From the NCBI RefSeq assembly GCF_900100275.1, contig NZ_FNET01000012.1, positions 1 to 64,000 on the forward strand: a DNA stretch of 64,000 nucleotides, in the 5' to 3' direction. The stretch comes from Lentzea albidocapillata subsp. violacea. Its GTDB lineage: Bacteria; Actinomycetota; Actinomycetes; Mycobacteriales; Pseudonocardiaceae. The notes beneath the pieces are model-generated. The model worked only from the letters and a program-made list of their open reading frames with translations, had not been told where the DNA came from and made no database searches. Both the position numbers and the translations under genes were made by a program. Shown here piece after piece: positions 6,820-15,682 of the stretch; the stretch's first letter is position 1; each line of letters opens with the position of its first letter.

Positions 6820-8352
6820 CTAGCTGCGGCGCAGACGCTTGGTCTTGCGCGGAGGAGGCAGCGCTCCCTCGGCGCGCAACCGGGCGGCGTGGGCGGCCAG
6901 CGCGTCGACCAGCGCGGGCACGTTCGCCTCCTCGGGCTGCACGTCGACCCGGAGGCCGAACTCCCGCGCCGTCTCGGCGGTCTGCGGGCCGATGCACGCG
7001 ACGAGCGTGCGGGCGTGCGGCTTGCCCGCGATGCCGACCAGGTTCCGCACGGTCGACGACGAGGTGAAGCACACCGCGTCGAAGCCACCGGACTTGATCA
7101 TCTCGCGGGTGTCGGCGGGCGGCGGGGCCGCACGCACGGTGCGGTACGCCGTCACGTCGTCGATCTCCCAGCCACGTTCGCGCAGGCCCGCGGCCAGCGT
7201 CTCGGTGGCGATGTCGGCCCGCGGCAGCAGCACGCGGTCGACCGGGTCGAGGATGTCGTCGTAGGGCGGGAAGTCGTTCAGCAGGCCCTCGGACGACTGG
7301 TCACCCGACGGCACGAGCTCCGGGATGATGCCGAACGAGCGCACCTTCGCGGCCGTGGCCTCGCCGACGCAGGCGATCTTCACGCCGGAGAACGCACGGG
7401 CGTCCAGGCCGAACTCGCGGAACTTCTCCCACACCGCGCGGACGGCGTTGGTCGAGGTGAAGACGACCCACTGGTAGCGGCCGTCGACGAGACCCTTGAC
7501 CGAGCGCTCCATCTGCGCGGGGCTGCGGGGCGGCTCGACGGAGATCGTCGGCACCTCGACGGCGATAGCGCCGTGCGAGTGCAGACGCTCGCTCATCGCG
7601 CCGGCCTGCTCCTTGGTCCGCGGGACCAGCACTCGCCAGCCGTAGAGCGCCCGCGACTCCCACCAGGAGAGCTTCGAGCGGTTGGCGGCGGCGGCACCGA
7701 CCGTGACGACCAGCGGGCCGCCCATCTCACCGGCGTCGGCGGCCACGGCCGCCAGCGTCGTGTCGATGGTGCGCTGCTGGAAGCCGGTGCCTTCGGCGGT
7801 GACGGCGACCGGTGTCTGCGGCGCGAGGCCGTTCTCGACCAGGTTCGACGCCGCCTCGGCCAGGTGCGAGCCGGTCGCGTGCAGGACGAGCGTGCCGGGC
7901 GCGGCGGCGAGGCCGGCCCAGTCCGTCACCGCGCGGACGTCGACCTCGGTGTGCACGCCACCGAGAGCCACACCCGCGTACGCCGGAACCGCGGTGCCCG
8001 CGGGCACACCGGGTACGACGTCGAACGGGATCGTCGACTTCGCGACGGCCTGCGCTTCCTTCACGACCGAGTCGAGCGTCAGCGGGTCACCCGCGACGAG
8101 ACGGACGACGGTCGCACCGTTACGCGCCTCGGTCACCAGGTCCTTGGCCACGTCGGCGGCCTCGCCGACAGCAGGGCGGACCTCGACTCCCTCGGGCACG
8201 GTCGCGAGGACGTCAGCGGGGACGTCCGGGTCGGTGACCACGAGTTCAGCCCTGGTGAGCAAGTCGTGGGCCCGGACCGTGAGCAGCCCGGTGTCGCCTG
8301 GGCCGGAGCCCACGAAGGCGATGCGTCCGGGGGTCTTGCGTGCGCGGGTCAT
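6820..8352 (-). CDS. hemD: fused uroporphyrinogen-III methyltransferase-like / uroporphyrinogen-III synthase
   Basis: 510 residues from the ATG at 8352, which has GGGGAG 7 nt upstream; a second ATG five codons earlier (8367) lacks a good ribosome site. Residues 1 to ~235 form a CobA/SUMT-like tetrapyrrole methylase fold with the glycine loop GSGPGDTGLLT (15-25) and a degenerate VRLVAGDPL motif. Residues ~250-500 form the HemD fold (WRVLVPRTKEQAGAM, then FTSTNAVRAV, then CFTSSSTVRNL), which closes hydroxymethylbilane to uroporphyrinogen III. A basic tail (PPPRKTKRLRRS) follows. Such fusions are usual in actinobacteria (hemD of Streptomyces). Whether the methylase half is active cannot be told. 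Confidence 0.93.
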   Translation of the reverse strand: MTRARKTPGRIAFVGSGPGDTGLLTVRAHDLLTRAELVVTDPDVPADVLATVPEGVEVRPAVGEAADVAKDLVTEARNGATVVRLVAGDPLTLDSVVKEAQAVAKSTIPFDVVPGVPAGTAVPAYAGVALGGVHTEVDVRAVTDWAGLAAAPGTLVLHATGSHLAEAASNLVENGLAPQTPVAVTAEGTGFQQRTIDTTLAAVAADAGEMGGPLVVTVGAAAANRSKLSWWESRALYGWRVLVPRTKEQAGAMSERLHSHGAIAVEVPTISVEPPRSPAQMERSVKGLVDGRYQWVVFTSTNAVRAVWEKFREFGLDARAFSGVKIACVGEATAAKVRSFGIIPELVPSGDQSSEGLLNDFPPYDDILDPVDRVLLPRADIATETLAAGLRERGWEIDDVTAYRTVRAAPPPADTREMIKSGGFDAVCFTSSSTVRNLVGIAGKPHARTLVACIGPQTAETAREFGLRVDVQPEEANVPALVDALAAHAARLRAEGALPPPRKTKRLRRS

Positions 8353-8370
8353 CAGGGCACTCCCCATCGA

Positions 8371-9306
8371 TTACGCCTCTGGACCGCTGAGAACGGCGGC
8401 CCCGAGGTCGAGCAACTCGGCGGCCAGCGCACGGCCGAGTCCCTCAGCTTCGGTCAAGTCACCGGTGGCGGACGCACGGAGGAGATCGTTCTCCGGCGTC
8501 GCTGCGACCCCGCGCAGGGAAAGTCGGTACACGACCTTGCCCTCGTCGTCGAGGTCTTCCACCACATCGGCCAGCGCGCCGACCGGCGCGCTGCAGCCCG
8601 CCTCGAGCGCGGCCAGCATGGCGCGCTCAGCGGTCACAGCGGCCCGGCTGGCCGAATCGTCCAAAGTGGACTGGATCAGGTGCTCGGCGTCGACGTCGTC
8701 GACCCGGCACTCGACTGCCAACGCACCCTGCGCGGGTGCGGGAAGCATCTGGATGGGCTCCAGGTTCTCGGTGATCTCGCTCGTGCGGCCGAGCCGCGAG
8801 ATGCCGGCGCGAGCCAGCACCACCGCGTCGAGCTCGCCGTTGCGGACCTTGCCGATGCGCGTGTCCACGTTGCCGCGCAACGGGACGATGTTCAGCCCGA
8901 GGCCCAACGCCTCCAGCTGCGCCGCCCGGCGCGGAGATCCGGTGCCCACAGTGGACCCCGTCGGCAGCTCACCGAGCGTGAGACCGTCACGCGCCACGAG
9001 GGCGTCGCGCGGGTCTTCACGCTGCGGCACGGCCGCGAGGGTCAGCCGGGGGTCCGGCGCGGTCGGCAGGTCCTTGTAGGAGTGGACGGCCACGTCGATC
9101 TCGCCGTTCGCGAGCGCGTCACGAAGAGCCGACGTGAAGACGCCGATGCCGATCTGGGCGATGGGCGCGTCGGAGAGGTCGCCCGGCGTCTTGACGACGA
9201 CGATCTCGACCTGTGCTCCGGCAGCCTTCAGCGCCTCGGCCACGGTCCCCGTCTGCGCGAGCGCCAGTGCGCTGCCTCGGGTACCGATCCGTAGGGTGCG
9301 GGTCAC
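8371..9306 (-). CDS. hemC: hydroxymethylbilane synthase (porphobilinogen deaminase)
   Basis: 311 residues, normal length. Polymerises four porphobilinogens on a dipyrromethane cofactor, bound here to C238 in LEAGCSAPVGA. The N-terminal IGTRGSALALAQ, catalytic aspartate D79 in HSYKDLPT and the TGSPRRAAQL motif (122-131) are all present. GTG start overlapping the hemA stop by 4 nt (GTGA), so translation is coupled. It follows hemA and precedes hemD by under 20 nt. Confidence 0.96.
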   Translation of the reverse strand: MTRTLRIGTRGSALALAQTGTVAEALKAAGAQVEIVVVKTPGDLSDAPIAQIGIGVFTSALRDALANGEIDVAVHSYKDLPTAPDPRLTLAAVPQREDPRDALVARDGLTLGELPTGSTVGTGSPRRAAQLEALGLGLNIVPLRGNVDTRIGKVRNGELDAVVLARAGISRLGRTSEITENLEPIQMLPAPAQGALAVECRVDDVDAEHLIQSTLDDSASRAAVTAERAMLAALEAGCSAPVGALADVVEDLDDEGKVVYRLSLRGVAATPENDLLRASATGDLTEAEGLGRALAAELLDLGAAVLSGPEA

Positions 9307-10619
9307 CGCGTTTCACCATCCACAGGAGCTTGCTTGGTCTGACTGACAACCCCAGGCGACTGGGGGTCGAGCCCGAACAGTTCGCGGAGAGCCTCCGCGT
9401 AGCCGGTGCCACCAGGGGCGGAGGCGAGCTCCTTCACCCGGACGGTCGGCGTGTGCAGGAGCTTGTCTACAACGCGGCGTACCGTCTTGGCCAATTCACC
9501 GCGTGTCGCGGCGTCCAGTTCGGGAAGTCGCGAATCAAGACGGAGCAGTTCGGCGTCGACCACCTCGGCGGCCCGCTTGCGCAGGGCCGTGACGGTCGGC
9601 GTGACCTCGGCGGACCGCTGGCCCGCGAGGTAGGCCTTGACCTCGTCGCCGACCAGCTGGACCGCCAGGCGGGTGTCCTGGCCGGCGGGCGCGTCGGAGA
9701 GGCGGCGCTGCAACGTTTCCAGGTCCACCACACGAACGTTCGGCAGCTCGGCGGCGGCCGGGTCGACGTCCTTGGGCAGGCCCAGGTCGCACACGACCAA
9801 CGGCCGTGAGCGCGTGCTGATCATGTCTGCGCGAACGACCGTGTCGACCGACCCGGTGCACGCGAAGACGATGTCCGCGAGGTCGATCTCGACGGCCAGC
9901 GCGGCCAGGTCGACGGCCGTCGCGGGGACGCCCTCGGCCTTCAGCGACGTGGCGAGACGCACACCGTTGGCCTGCGTCCGGTTCGCGATGACGACCTCGC
10001 CGATGCCCGCCCGGCGCAGGTGGGCGGCGGCCAGGCCGCCCATGGCCCCGGCGCCGACGAGCAGCGCGCGCTTGCCGACGAGGGTGCCCAGCTGGGCCTC
10101 GGCGTCACCGAGGGCCTCGGACACGACGGAGGCGCCCGCGTGGTCGATGCCGGTCTCGGTGTGCACCCGCTTGCCGACACGCAGCGCGTTCTGGGTGAGC
10201 TCGTGGACGGTCCTGCCGACGGTGCCCGCCTCGTCCGCCGCCGCGTACGCGCCGCGCAGCTGGCCGAGGATCTGGGACTCGCCGACGACCATCGAGTCGA
10301 GGCCCGCCGCGACGGAGAACAGGTGCTCGACGGCAGCGGCGGCGTAATGCACGTAGAAGTGCTCGTAGAGCGCCTGAGGCTCGATCTGCGCGTGCTGCGC
10401 CAGCACCTCGACGACCTCGGACATGCCGCCGTGGAACGACTCGACGACGGCGTAGACCTCGACCCTGTTGCAGGTCGACAGGACCATCGCCTCGGAGACG
10501 CTGGGGGCGGCGAGCAGCTGGCCGAGGACCTTGGGCAGGTTCGGCTCGGCCACGGTGACGCGTTCCAGGACCGGGACTGGGGCGGTGCGGTGCGAAAGCC
10601 CGACTACGAGCACGCTCAT
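9303..10619 (-). CDS. hemA: glutamyl-tRNA reductase
   Basis: 438 residues. Reduces glutamyl-tRNA(Glu) to glutamate-1-semialdehyde with NADPH, the first committed step of haem synthesis in C5-pathway bacteria. The catalytic cysteine is C50 in STCNRVEVY; GLSHRTAPV at the N-terminus is also diagnostic. The NADPH domain has LLVGAGAMGGLAA, and the C-terminal dimerisation helix contains the usual LRKRAAEVVDAELLRL pattern. It is 37 nt downstream of rex, as in Streptomyces rex-hemACD, so NADH/NAD+ control through Rex is likely. Confidence 0.96.
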   Translation of the reverse strand: MSVLVVGLSHRTAPVPVLERVTVAEPNLPKVLGQLLAAPSVSEAMVLSTCNRVEVYAVVESFHGGMSEVVEVLAQHAQIEPQALYEHFYVHYAAAAVEHLFSVAAGLDSMVVGESQILGQLRGAYAAADEAGTVGRTVHELTQNALRVGKRVHTETGIDHAGASVVSEALGDAEAQLGTLVGKRALLVGAGAMGGLAAAHLRRAGIGEVVIANRTQANGVRLATSLKAEGVPATAVDLAALAVEIDLADIVFACTGSVDTVVRADMISTRSRPLVVCDLGLPKDVDPAAAELPNVRVVDLETLQRRLSDAPAGQDTRLAVQLVGDEVKAYLAGQRSAEVTPTVTALRKRAAEVVDAELLRLDSRLPELDAATRGELAKTVRRVVDKLLHTPTVRVKELASAPGGTGYAEALRELFGLDPQSPGVVSQTKQAPVDGETR

Positions 10620-10656
10620 GCACTCACCACGTCTGCCGGAGCCGTCTGGCTCACGC

Positions 10657-11427
10657 TCACGGGCGAATCACCATCCCGTCCACACCGAGTCCGTTGTTGC
10701 CGACCGAGACCCCGCCGTTGGAGTTGTGCACAGCCTCGTCCGCACGCCGAGCGACGTGGAACGACAGGATCTGCATCTCGACCGCCAAGTCAACCTTGCG
10801 CACCTCGACGTTGTCTGGAACCTGAAGGACAACTGGTGCAAAGTTCAGAATGCACTGGACGCCCGCAGATACCAAACGGTCGCAAACCGACTGGGCGGCG
10901 GGCGGTGGCGTCGCGATGACGCCGATCGACACCTCGCGCTCCAGGCAGATCGCGGTGATCTCGTCGATGTGGTTGACGGGTATGCCCCCAACAGGGATTC
11001 CGACGAGATCGGCGTCCACGTCGAAGAGGGCGGTGACCGGGAACCCACGGCCGGGGAACCCGCCGTAGTTCGCGAGAGCGTGACCAAGGTTACCGATGCC
11101 GACGACGGCCACGGAGTGGTTGCGGGTGAGGCCGAGGATGCGCTCGATGTGGCTCACGAGGACCTCGACGTCGTACCCGACGCCCCTCGTGCCGTAGCTG
11201 CCGATGTAGCTCAGGTCCTTGCGGAGCTTGGCCGCGTTGACGCCGGCCGCCTGGCTCAGTTCCTCGCTGGAGACGGCCGTCACGCCGCTCTCGGCCATGC
11301 CGGACAACACGCGGAGGTACACGGCGAGCCGGGCCACGGCGGCCTCGGGGATCGCGCGGGCGCGCTCCTTGTCGGCAGCCTCCAGAGGGGTGCTGGTCGT
11401 CTCACCTTCGCCCCGCTGCGAAACCAC
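10657..11427 (-). CDS. rex: redox-sensing transcriptional repressor Rex
   Basis: 256 residues from the GTG at 11427, with GGAGG 9 nt upstream; the frame is open further but the extension reads like untranslated leader and covers the operator. N-terminal winged helix (IPEAAVARLAVYLRVL, then SSEELSQAAGVNAAKLRKDLSYIGSYGTRGVGYDV) binds DNA. The Rossmann domain has VAVVGIGNLGHALANY and senses NADH/NAD+. Rex releases its operators when NADH rises. A Rex-type operator lies 69-86 nt upstream of this start, so the gene and the haem genes behind it are probably autoregulated. Confidence 0.95.
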   Translation of the reverse strand: MVSQRGEGETTSTPLEAADKERARAIPEAAVARLAVYLRVLSGMAESGVTAVSSEELSQAAGVNAAKLRKDLSYIGSYGTRGVGYDVEVLVSHIERILGLTRNHSVAVVGIGNLGHALANYGGFPGRGFPVTALFDVDADLVGIPVGGIPVNHIDEITAICLEREVSIGVIATPPPAAQSVCDRLVSAGVQCILNFAPVVLQVPDNVEVRKVDLAVEMQILSFHVARRADEAVHNSNGGVSVGNNGLGVDGMVIRP

Positions 11428-11495
11428 GCTCTCCGACCTCCGGGTGTGCTTCACCGCAGGGACCCGCGGCGTTGGTGATGTACACACCGTACCGC

Positions 11496-11513
11496 TTGTG
11501 AACGCATGCACAA
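11496..11513. promoter_or_regulatory. Rex operator (ROP) upstream of rex
   Basis: TTGTGAACGCATGCACAA is an inverted repeat that matches the Streptomyces ROP core (TGTGAACGCGTTCACA) at 14 of 16 positions. It lies in the leader of the rex-hem unit. A second dyad, TGTCAC-N7-GTGACA at 11528-11546, is just upstream; its regulator is unknown. Confidence 0.8.
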
Positions 11514-11593
11514 AGTCGGTGATCGGGTGTCACAGCACCGGTGACAGGGCGTGACCAGCGCTTCCTCGGTTCATGATCACTACGGGGTGAGCC

Positions 11594-13063
11594 CTAGTCG
11601 ACCGTGAAGGTGACCGAGTGCCATCCCGTCGCACCGTCGGGAACCGGATCGAGGCGTGCCTGGTCCTGCGTGAAGCCGGATTTGTCGGTGGCCCGGCACT
11701 CGACCGCGTGACTGCCTCTGCCGAGGTCCAGCTCGACCCGCCACATGCGCCACGTGGTGTCGCTGACGTCGGCCCCGAGTTCGGCCTCCTGCCACGGTCC
11801 ACCGTCCACCCTGACCTCGACCCTGGCCACGCCCTTGGGCTGCGCCCACGCCGTTCCCGCGACGACCACCCTGCCCTGGACCCTGCCCATCCTGGTGGGC
11901 CGGTCGATGCGCGAGGACACCTTGATCGGCGCCCGCGTCGCCCAGCCCCGCGGGATCCAGTAGCCCTGGTCCTTCGCGAACGTCGTCACGTTGAGGTCGG
12001 TGACCCACTTGGTCGCGGAGACGTAGCCGTAGAGCCCCGGCACCACGAGCCGCGCCGGGAACCCGTGCTCGGCGGGCAGCGGTTCGCCGTTCATGCCGAT
12101 CGCGATCAGCCCGGTCTCCAGCACGTAGTCGAGCGGGCTGCCGGCCGTGAACCCGTCGTCGCTGGTGCTGAACAGCTGGTCCGCACCTGCCTTCACGCCG
12201 GCTTCCCGCAGTACGTCGCCGATCCTGACGCCGACGAAGTTGGCCGTGGAGATGTACGGCCCGCCCACCTCGTTCGAGACGCAGGTCAGTGTGACGGTCT
12301 CCTCGACGAGGTCCCTGCTGCGGATCTCCTCGAACGTGAGCACCATCGGCCGCTCGACCATGCCGTGCACCCGCAGCGCCCACTCCTCGGCCCTGAGCCG
12401 CGGCACGCTCAGCGCGGTGTCGATCCGGTAGAAGTCCTTGCTGCTGGTGATGAAGCTCGGGGTGCCGTCCTTGACGAAGTCGGCGTTCAGCGGGATCTCC
12501 GGCGCCCTGACCTTCGGCGTCAGGTCGCCGACGGCCTGGCGCGAGCCCTCCACGTCCGTCCGGCTGCCGAAGAGCTGGCCCGCCACCCCCGCGAAGACCG
12601 CGAGCCCGGCGGTGATCAGGAAGCCGCGCCTGCTCTCGTTCTCCTCGGCCTCGCGGTGCAGGTAGCGGAACGCGTAGACGCCCGCCGCCGTGCTGGCGAC
12701 GGGCGCGAGGACGGCGAGCTGGCCGACGTCCGGCCTGGTCACGACCGCCGCGACCCCCACGAACCCGAGCAGCACGGCCACCAGCGTCCCCGGCGCGGGA
12801 CCGTTCCGGCTGGCCAGGCCGGCACCGATGCCGATGCCGACGAGCACGACGCCCATGCAGATCAGCAGCACGAGCTTGTCGGCGGTGCCGAACGTGGTGA
12901 CGGCGAAGTCCTTCAGCCACGACGGCGTGAGGTCGATCGCGGCGTTGCCCACGGCGAGGTACGGGGAGGCGCTCAGGCCCACGAAGGCCGCCACCAGGTG
13001 CCCTGCCGCAAGAGCTGTGACAAGGGCGATCAGTCCGGTGAGTGCGGCCTTGGCGGGCTTCAT
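11594..13063 (-). CDS. membrane-anchored molybdopterin oxidoreductase, sulfite-oxidase fold
   Basis: 489 residues. The first ~165 residues hold five hydrophobic helices. Residues ~185-380 form the oxidoreductase molybdopterin-binding domain: the molybdenum-ligating cysteine is C261 in TLTCVSNEVGG, followed by ISTANFVGVRIGDVLREAG and the HGFPARLVVPGLYGY segment. The C-terminal ~100 residues look like the Mo-co dimerisation (Ig-like) domain. No twin-arginine signal is seen; the helices themselves anchor it, with the catalytic part presumably outside. Sulfite or a related compound may be the substrate, but this cannot be fixed from sequence. It lies alone between rex and the glutaredoxin gene. 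Confidence 0.88.
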   Translation of the reverse strand: MKPAKAALTGLIALVTALAAGHLVAAFVGLSASPYLAVGNAAIDLTPSWLKDFAVTTFGTADKLVLLICMGVVLVGIGIGAGLASRNGPAPGTLVAVLLGFVGVAAVVTRPDVGQLAVLAPVASTAAGVYAFRYLHREAEENESRRGFLITAGLAVFAGVAGQLFGSRTDVEGSRQAVGDLTPKVRAPEIPLNADFVKDGTPSFITSSKDFYRIDTALSVPRLRAEEWALRVHGMVERPMVLTFEEIRSRDLVEETVTLTCVSNEVGGPYISTANFVGVRIGDVLREAGVKAGADQLFSTSDDGFTAGSPLDYVLETGLIAIGMNGEPLPAEHGFPARLVVPGLYGYVSATKWVTDLNVTTFAKDQGYWIPRGWATRAPIKVSSRIDRPTRMGRVQGRVVVAGTAWAQPKGVARVEVRVDGGPWQEAELGADVSDTTWRMWRVELDLGRGSHAVECRATDKSGFTQDQARLDPVPDGATGWHSVTFTVD

Positions 13064-13124
13064 GCCTCTAATTCGACACCCATCCGCCGTCGGTTCGCCC
13101 GAGCCGTAAGGCCCCGGTAATCAA

Positions 13125-13364
13125 CTACTTGGCGAGTGCCGCTCGCAGGCGGTCCTCCTCCACCTTCCAGTACCCGTGCTCCGCCCCGTCCACCAGGAAC
13201 ACCGGCACCCGGTCGCCGTACTCGGCGCGCAGTTCCGGATCGGCGTCCACGTCCTCGACGGACCAGGTCGCGCCGAGGTCCGCGCAGATCCGCTCGATCT
13301 CGACGGCGGCCTCCTCGCAGGAGTGGCACGACACCCGGCTCATCAACGTCACGTGGTGGGTCAT
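13125..13364 (-). CDS. glutaredoxin-family protein (Rv0508-like)
   Basis: 79 residues with one thioredoxin fold. The redox pair is C13-H-S-C16, and the cis-proline region reads RVPVFLVDG. It is a thiol-disulfide protein of the NrdH/DUF836 size class; the electron donor in a mycothiol organism may be a mycoredoxin system, but this is not visible. The start is 4 nt past the stop of the acyl-CoA ligase gene, so the two are probably cotranscribed. It has the same place near hemA as Rv0508. Confidence 0.85.
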   Translation of the reverse strand: MTHHVTLMSRVSCHSCEEAAVEIERICADLGATWSVEDVDADPELRAEYGDRVPVFLVDGAEHGYWKVEEDRLRAALAK

Positions 13365-13368
13365 GCCG

Positions 13369-14844
13369 TCATGCTCCCAAAGGCCTGCGCAGGACGGCGC
13401 GGGCGAGCTTGCCGGTCGGCGAGTGCGGCAGGGCCGGGGCGAACTCCACCGAGGTCGGCACCTTGAACTTGGCGAGCCGCGCGGCGCAGTGGGCCACCAC
13501 GTCCTGCGAGGTCAGCTGCTGCCCGTCGCGCAGCACGAGCACGACCTTCACCGACTCGCCGGTCTTCTCGTCCGGCACGCCGACGGCCGCGGCCTCGAGC
13601 ACCTGGTCAAGCTCGCCGACCACCTGCTCGACCTCGTGCGGGTAGACGTTGAAGCCGTTGACGATGATCAGGTCACCGGCTCGGTCGACCAGGTGCAGGT
13701 CGCCGTCGGCGTCGATGAACCCGACGTCGCCGGTGCGGAACCAGCCGGAGGCGTCCGGGCCGTGGGCGCCGTCGGGCCAGTAGCCGCTGAAGAGGTTGTC
13801 GCCCTTCGCGGACACCAGGCCGGTGCCCGGTTCGTCCTCCTCGATGTCGAGCGCGGAGCCGTCCGTGTCGACCAGGCGGATCTCGACGCCCGGCAGCGCC
13901 TGGCCCACCGAACCCGGCTTCGGCACGCCGCCGACCAGGGTGGACGTGAGCACGGGGCCCGTCTCGGTGAGGCCGTAGCCCTCGTAGATCGGGATGCCGA
14001 TCGCGCCGCGCATCTCCGCGATGACGCCCGCCGGCAGCGGGGCCGCGCCGGAGGTGAAGAGCCGGACCGTGGCGAGCTTCTCGCGCAGCACCTCGGCCGG
14101 GTGCGCGAGCAGTGCCCGGTACATGGGCGGCACGCCGACCATCGTGGTGACGCGATGCTCCGCGATGACGTCGAGGACGTTGGACGGCTCGAAGCGCTCC
14201 AGCAGGATCGCCGTGGCACCCGCGCCCGCCACCTGCAGCAGGCCGGGGCCGAGGCCGTAGACGTGGAACAACGGCAGCGCGAGCAGCACCCGATCGGCCG
14301 CCGTGACCGGAGCGGGGCGCAGCGCGGCGCACTGCGAGACGTTCGCGAGCAACGCCCGGTGCGAGAGCATCGCGCCGCGCGGCACGCCGGACGTGCCCGA
14401 GGTGTAGCCGAGAACGGCCAGGTCCTCGCCACCGCGGACGGCCTCGAACGGCTCGGCGGTGGCCGACACGTCCGGAACCTCGATCACCGTCGCGTCGGAG
14501 CCCTCACCGTCGCCGACCAGAAGGCCGGCGCCGGAGTCGGCGAGGATGCGCTGGAGCTCGCGCGGCGGGTTGCCGGGGCCCGTGGGCACCACGACGCCGC
14601 CCGCGCGGAGGATTCCGAACACGGCGACCACGAACTCGGGGCTCGTGGGCAGCCGTACCGCCACTCGGTCGCCCGGTTCGAGTCCGGAATCGGCCAAACG
14701 GCGGGCGAAAGCATCGGTCGCGCCGTCGATGGTTTCCCACGTGAGGCTCTTACCGCTCGCTACGTCGACCAAGGCGGCGTGGCTTGGTCCCCGCTGTGCC
14801 GAAGCACGGACCAGATCTGACACATTGCGAGCGGAAGTCAACAT
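13369..14844 (-). CDS. acyl-CoA ligase (AMP-binding, ANL superfamily)
   Basis: 491 residues from the ATG at 14844, preceded by AGGAGG only 2-3 nt away. The ATP loop is YTSGTSGVPRG (147-157). The middle motif YGLTETGP and the hinge GWFRTGDVGFIDADGDLHLVDRAGDLIIVNGFNVYP are present in order (read in pieces), and the C-terminal catalytic lysine is in SPTGKLAR. It activates a carboxylate as an adenylate and transfers it to CoA. The substrate is probably a fatty or aryl acid. It is divergent from the sigma factor gene and coupled to the glutaredoxin. Confidence 0.88.
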   Translation of the reverse strand: MLTSARNVSDLVRASAQRGPSHAALVDVASGKSLTWETIDGATDAFARRLADSGLEPGDRVAVRLPTSPEFVVAVFGILRAGGVVVPTGPGNPPRELQRILADSGAGLLVGDGEGSDATVIEVPDVSATAEPFEAVRGGEDLAVLGYTSGTSGVPRGAMLSHRALLANVSQCAALRPAPVTAADRVLLALPLFHVYGLGPGLLQVAGAGATAILLERFEPSNVLDVIAEHRVTTMVGVPPMYRALLAHPAEVLREKLATVRLFTSGAAPLPAGVIAEMRGAIGIPIYEGYGLTETGPVLTSTLVGGVPKPGSVGQALPGVEIRLVDTDGSALDIEEDEPGTGLVSAKGDNLFSGYWPDGAHGPDASGWFRTGDVGFIDADGDLHLVDRAGDLIIVNGFNVYPHEVEQVVGELDQVLEAAAVGVPDEKTGESVKVVLVLRDGQQLTSQDVVAHCAARLAKFKVPTSVEFAPALPHSPTGKLARAVLRRPLGA

Positions 14845-14888
14845 GGCCTCCTCATGAACACTGGGCGCTTCGAGCAGTCTTCCACGCG

Positions 14889-14900
14889 TGACGAGCGTCA
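14889..14900. promoter_or_regulatory. TGAC-N4-GTCA dyad in the ligase/sigma divergent promoter
   Basis: A perfect 4-bp inverted repeat lies 45-56 nt from the ligase start and about 110 nt before the sigma factor start. It loosely resembles a BldD site (AGTGA...TCACC), which controls bldN in Streptomyces. Position and partial match are the only support. Confidence 0.3.
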
Positions 14901-15007
14901 TGAAGCCGCGGTTCCGTCGTCTTACCATCGCAACCGTCCGCTACCTACTACGGAGTAACAAGACGTATGCTGCCGCCACGGCGACTCTGTGGAGGTGCCG
15001 CGAGCCG

Positions 15008-15628
15008 ATGACCGCGCGGGCACGACCGAACACGATCAGGACCACCCGAACCATGACGGGGGGTCAGCACGACAACGCCATCGACGAGCCGTGGCAGCTC
15101 GTCAAGGCCGCCCAAGAGGGTGACACCGGGGCGTTCGGAGTGCTGTACGACAAGTACGTCGACATGGTCTTCCGCTATGTCCTCTTCCGGGTGGGCGGCG
15201 ATCGCGCGTTCGCCGAGGACGTGACGAGCGAGACGTTCCTCCGCGCGCTGCGGAGCATCGGTTCGGTCAGCTACCAGGGCCGTGACGTGGGCGCATGGTT
15301 CGTCACGATCGCGCGCAACATCGTGTTCGACCACGTGAAGTCGAGCCGCTACCGGCTCGAGGTCACGACCGCCGAGCTCCAGGACAACCGCGAGGAGACG
15401 AGCGGCCCCGAGCAGGAGGTCATGACCGAGGCGACCAACGCGGAACTGCTCCGGTGCGTCTCACAGTTGGGGGACGATCAGCGCGAGTGCATCACGCTGA
15501 GGTTCATCGAAGGCAAGACGGTGTCCGAGGTCGCGCAGCTCATGGACCGCAACGAGGGCGCCGTGAAGGCACTGCAACACCGGGCCGTGAGGCGGCTCGC
15601 ACAGATCCTCCCGTCCTGGTTGCGGTGA
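15008..15628 (+). CDS. ECF sigma factor, BldN-like
   Basis: 206 residues from the ATG at 15008 (GGAGG 12 nt upstream); an internal ATG at 15053 is the alternative. Region 2 is FGVLYDKYVDMVFRYVLFRV then FAEDVTSETFLRAL, with AWFVTIARNIVFDHVKS as region 2.4/linker. Region 4 is LGDDQRECITLRFIEGKTVSEVAQLMDRN then VKALQHRAVRRL. In Streptomyces the developmental sigma factor BldN lies near rex-hem and is followed by its anti-sigma RsbN. Here the next gene is an RsbN-like DUF5667 protein, which supports the assignment. The long N-terminal pro-sequence of Streptomyces BldN is not evident, as only ~20-35 residues precede region 1.2/2. Confidence 0.85.
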   Translation: MTARARPNTIRTTRTMTGGQHDNAIDEPWQLVKAAQEGDTGAFGVLYDKYVDMVFRYVLFRVGGDRAFAEDVTSETFLRALRSIGSVSYQGRDVGAWFVTIARNIVFDHVKSSRYRLEVTTAELQDNREETSGPEQEVMTEATNAELLRCVSQLGDDQRECITLRFIEGKTVSEVAQLMDRNEGAVKALQHRAVRRLAQILPSWLR

Positions 15629-15682
15629 TCGTGATCGCAGGGGCGTAACCCAAAGCAGATCAACTTCGTTACTCGGGCTGAG

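Noticed and set aside
6793..9294. Very long plus-strand ORF over hemC and hemD
   Set aside because: It is antisense to two recognised haem genes; long antisense frames are common at this GC content and its translation is Gly/Arg/His low-complexity.
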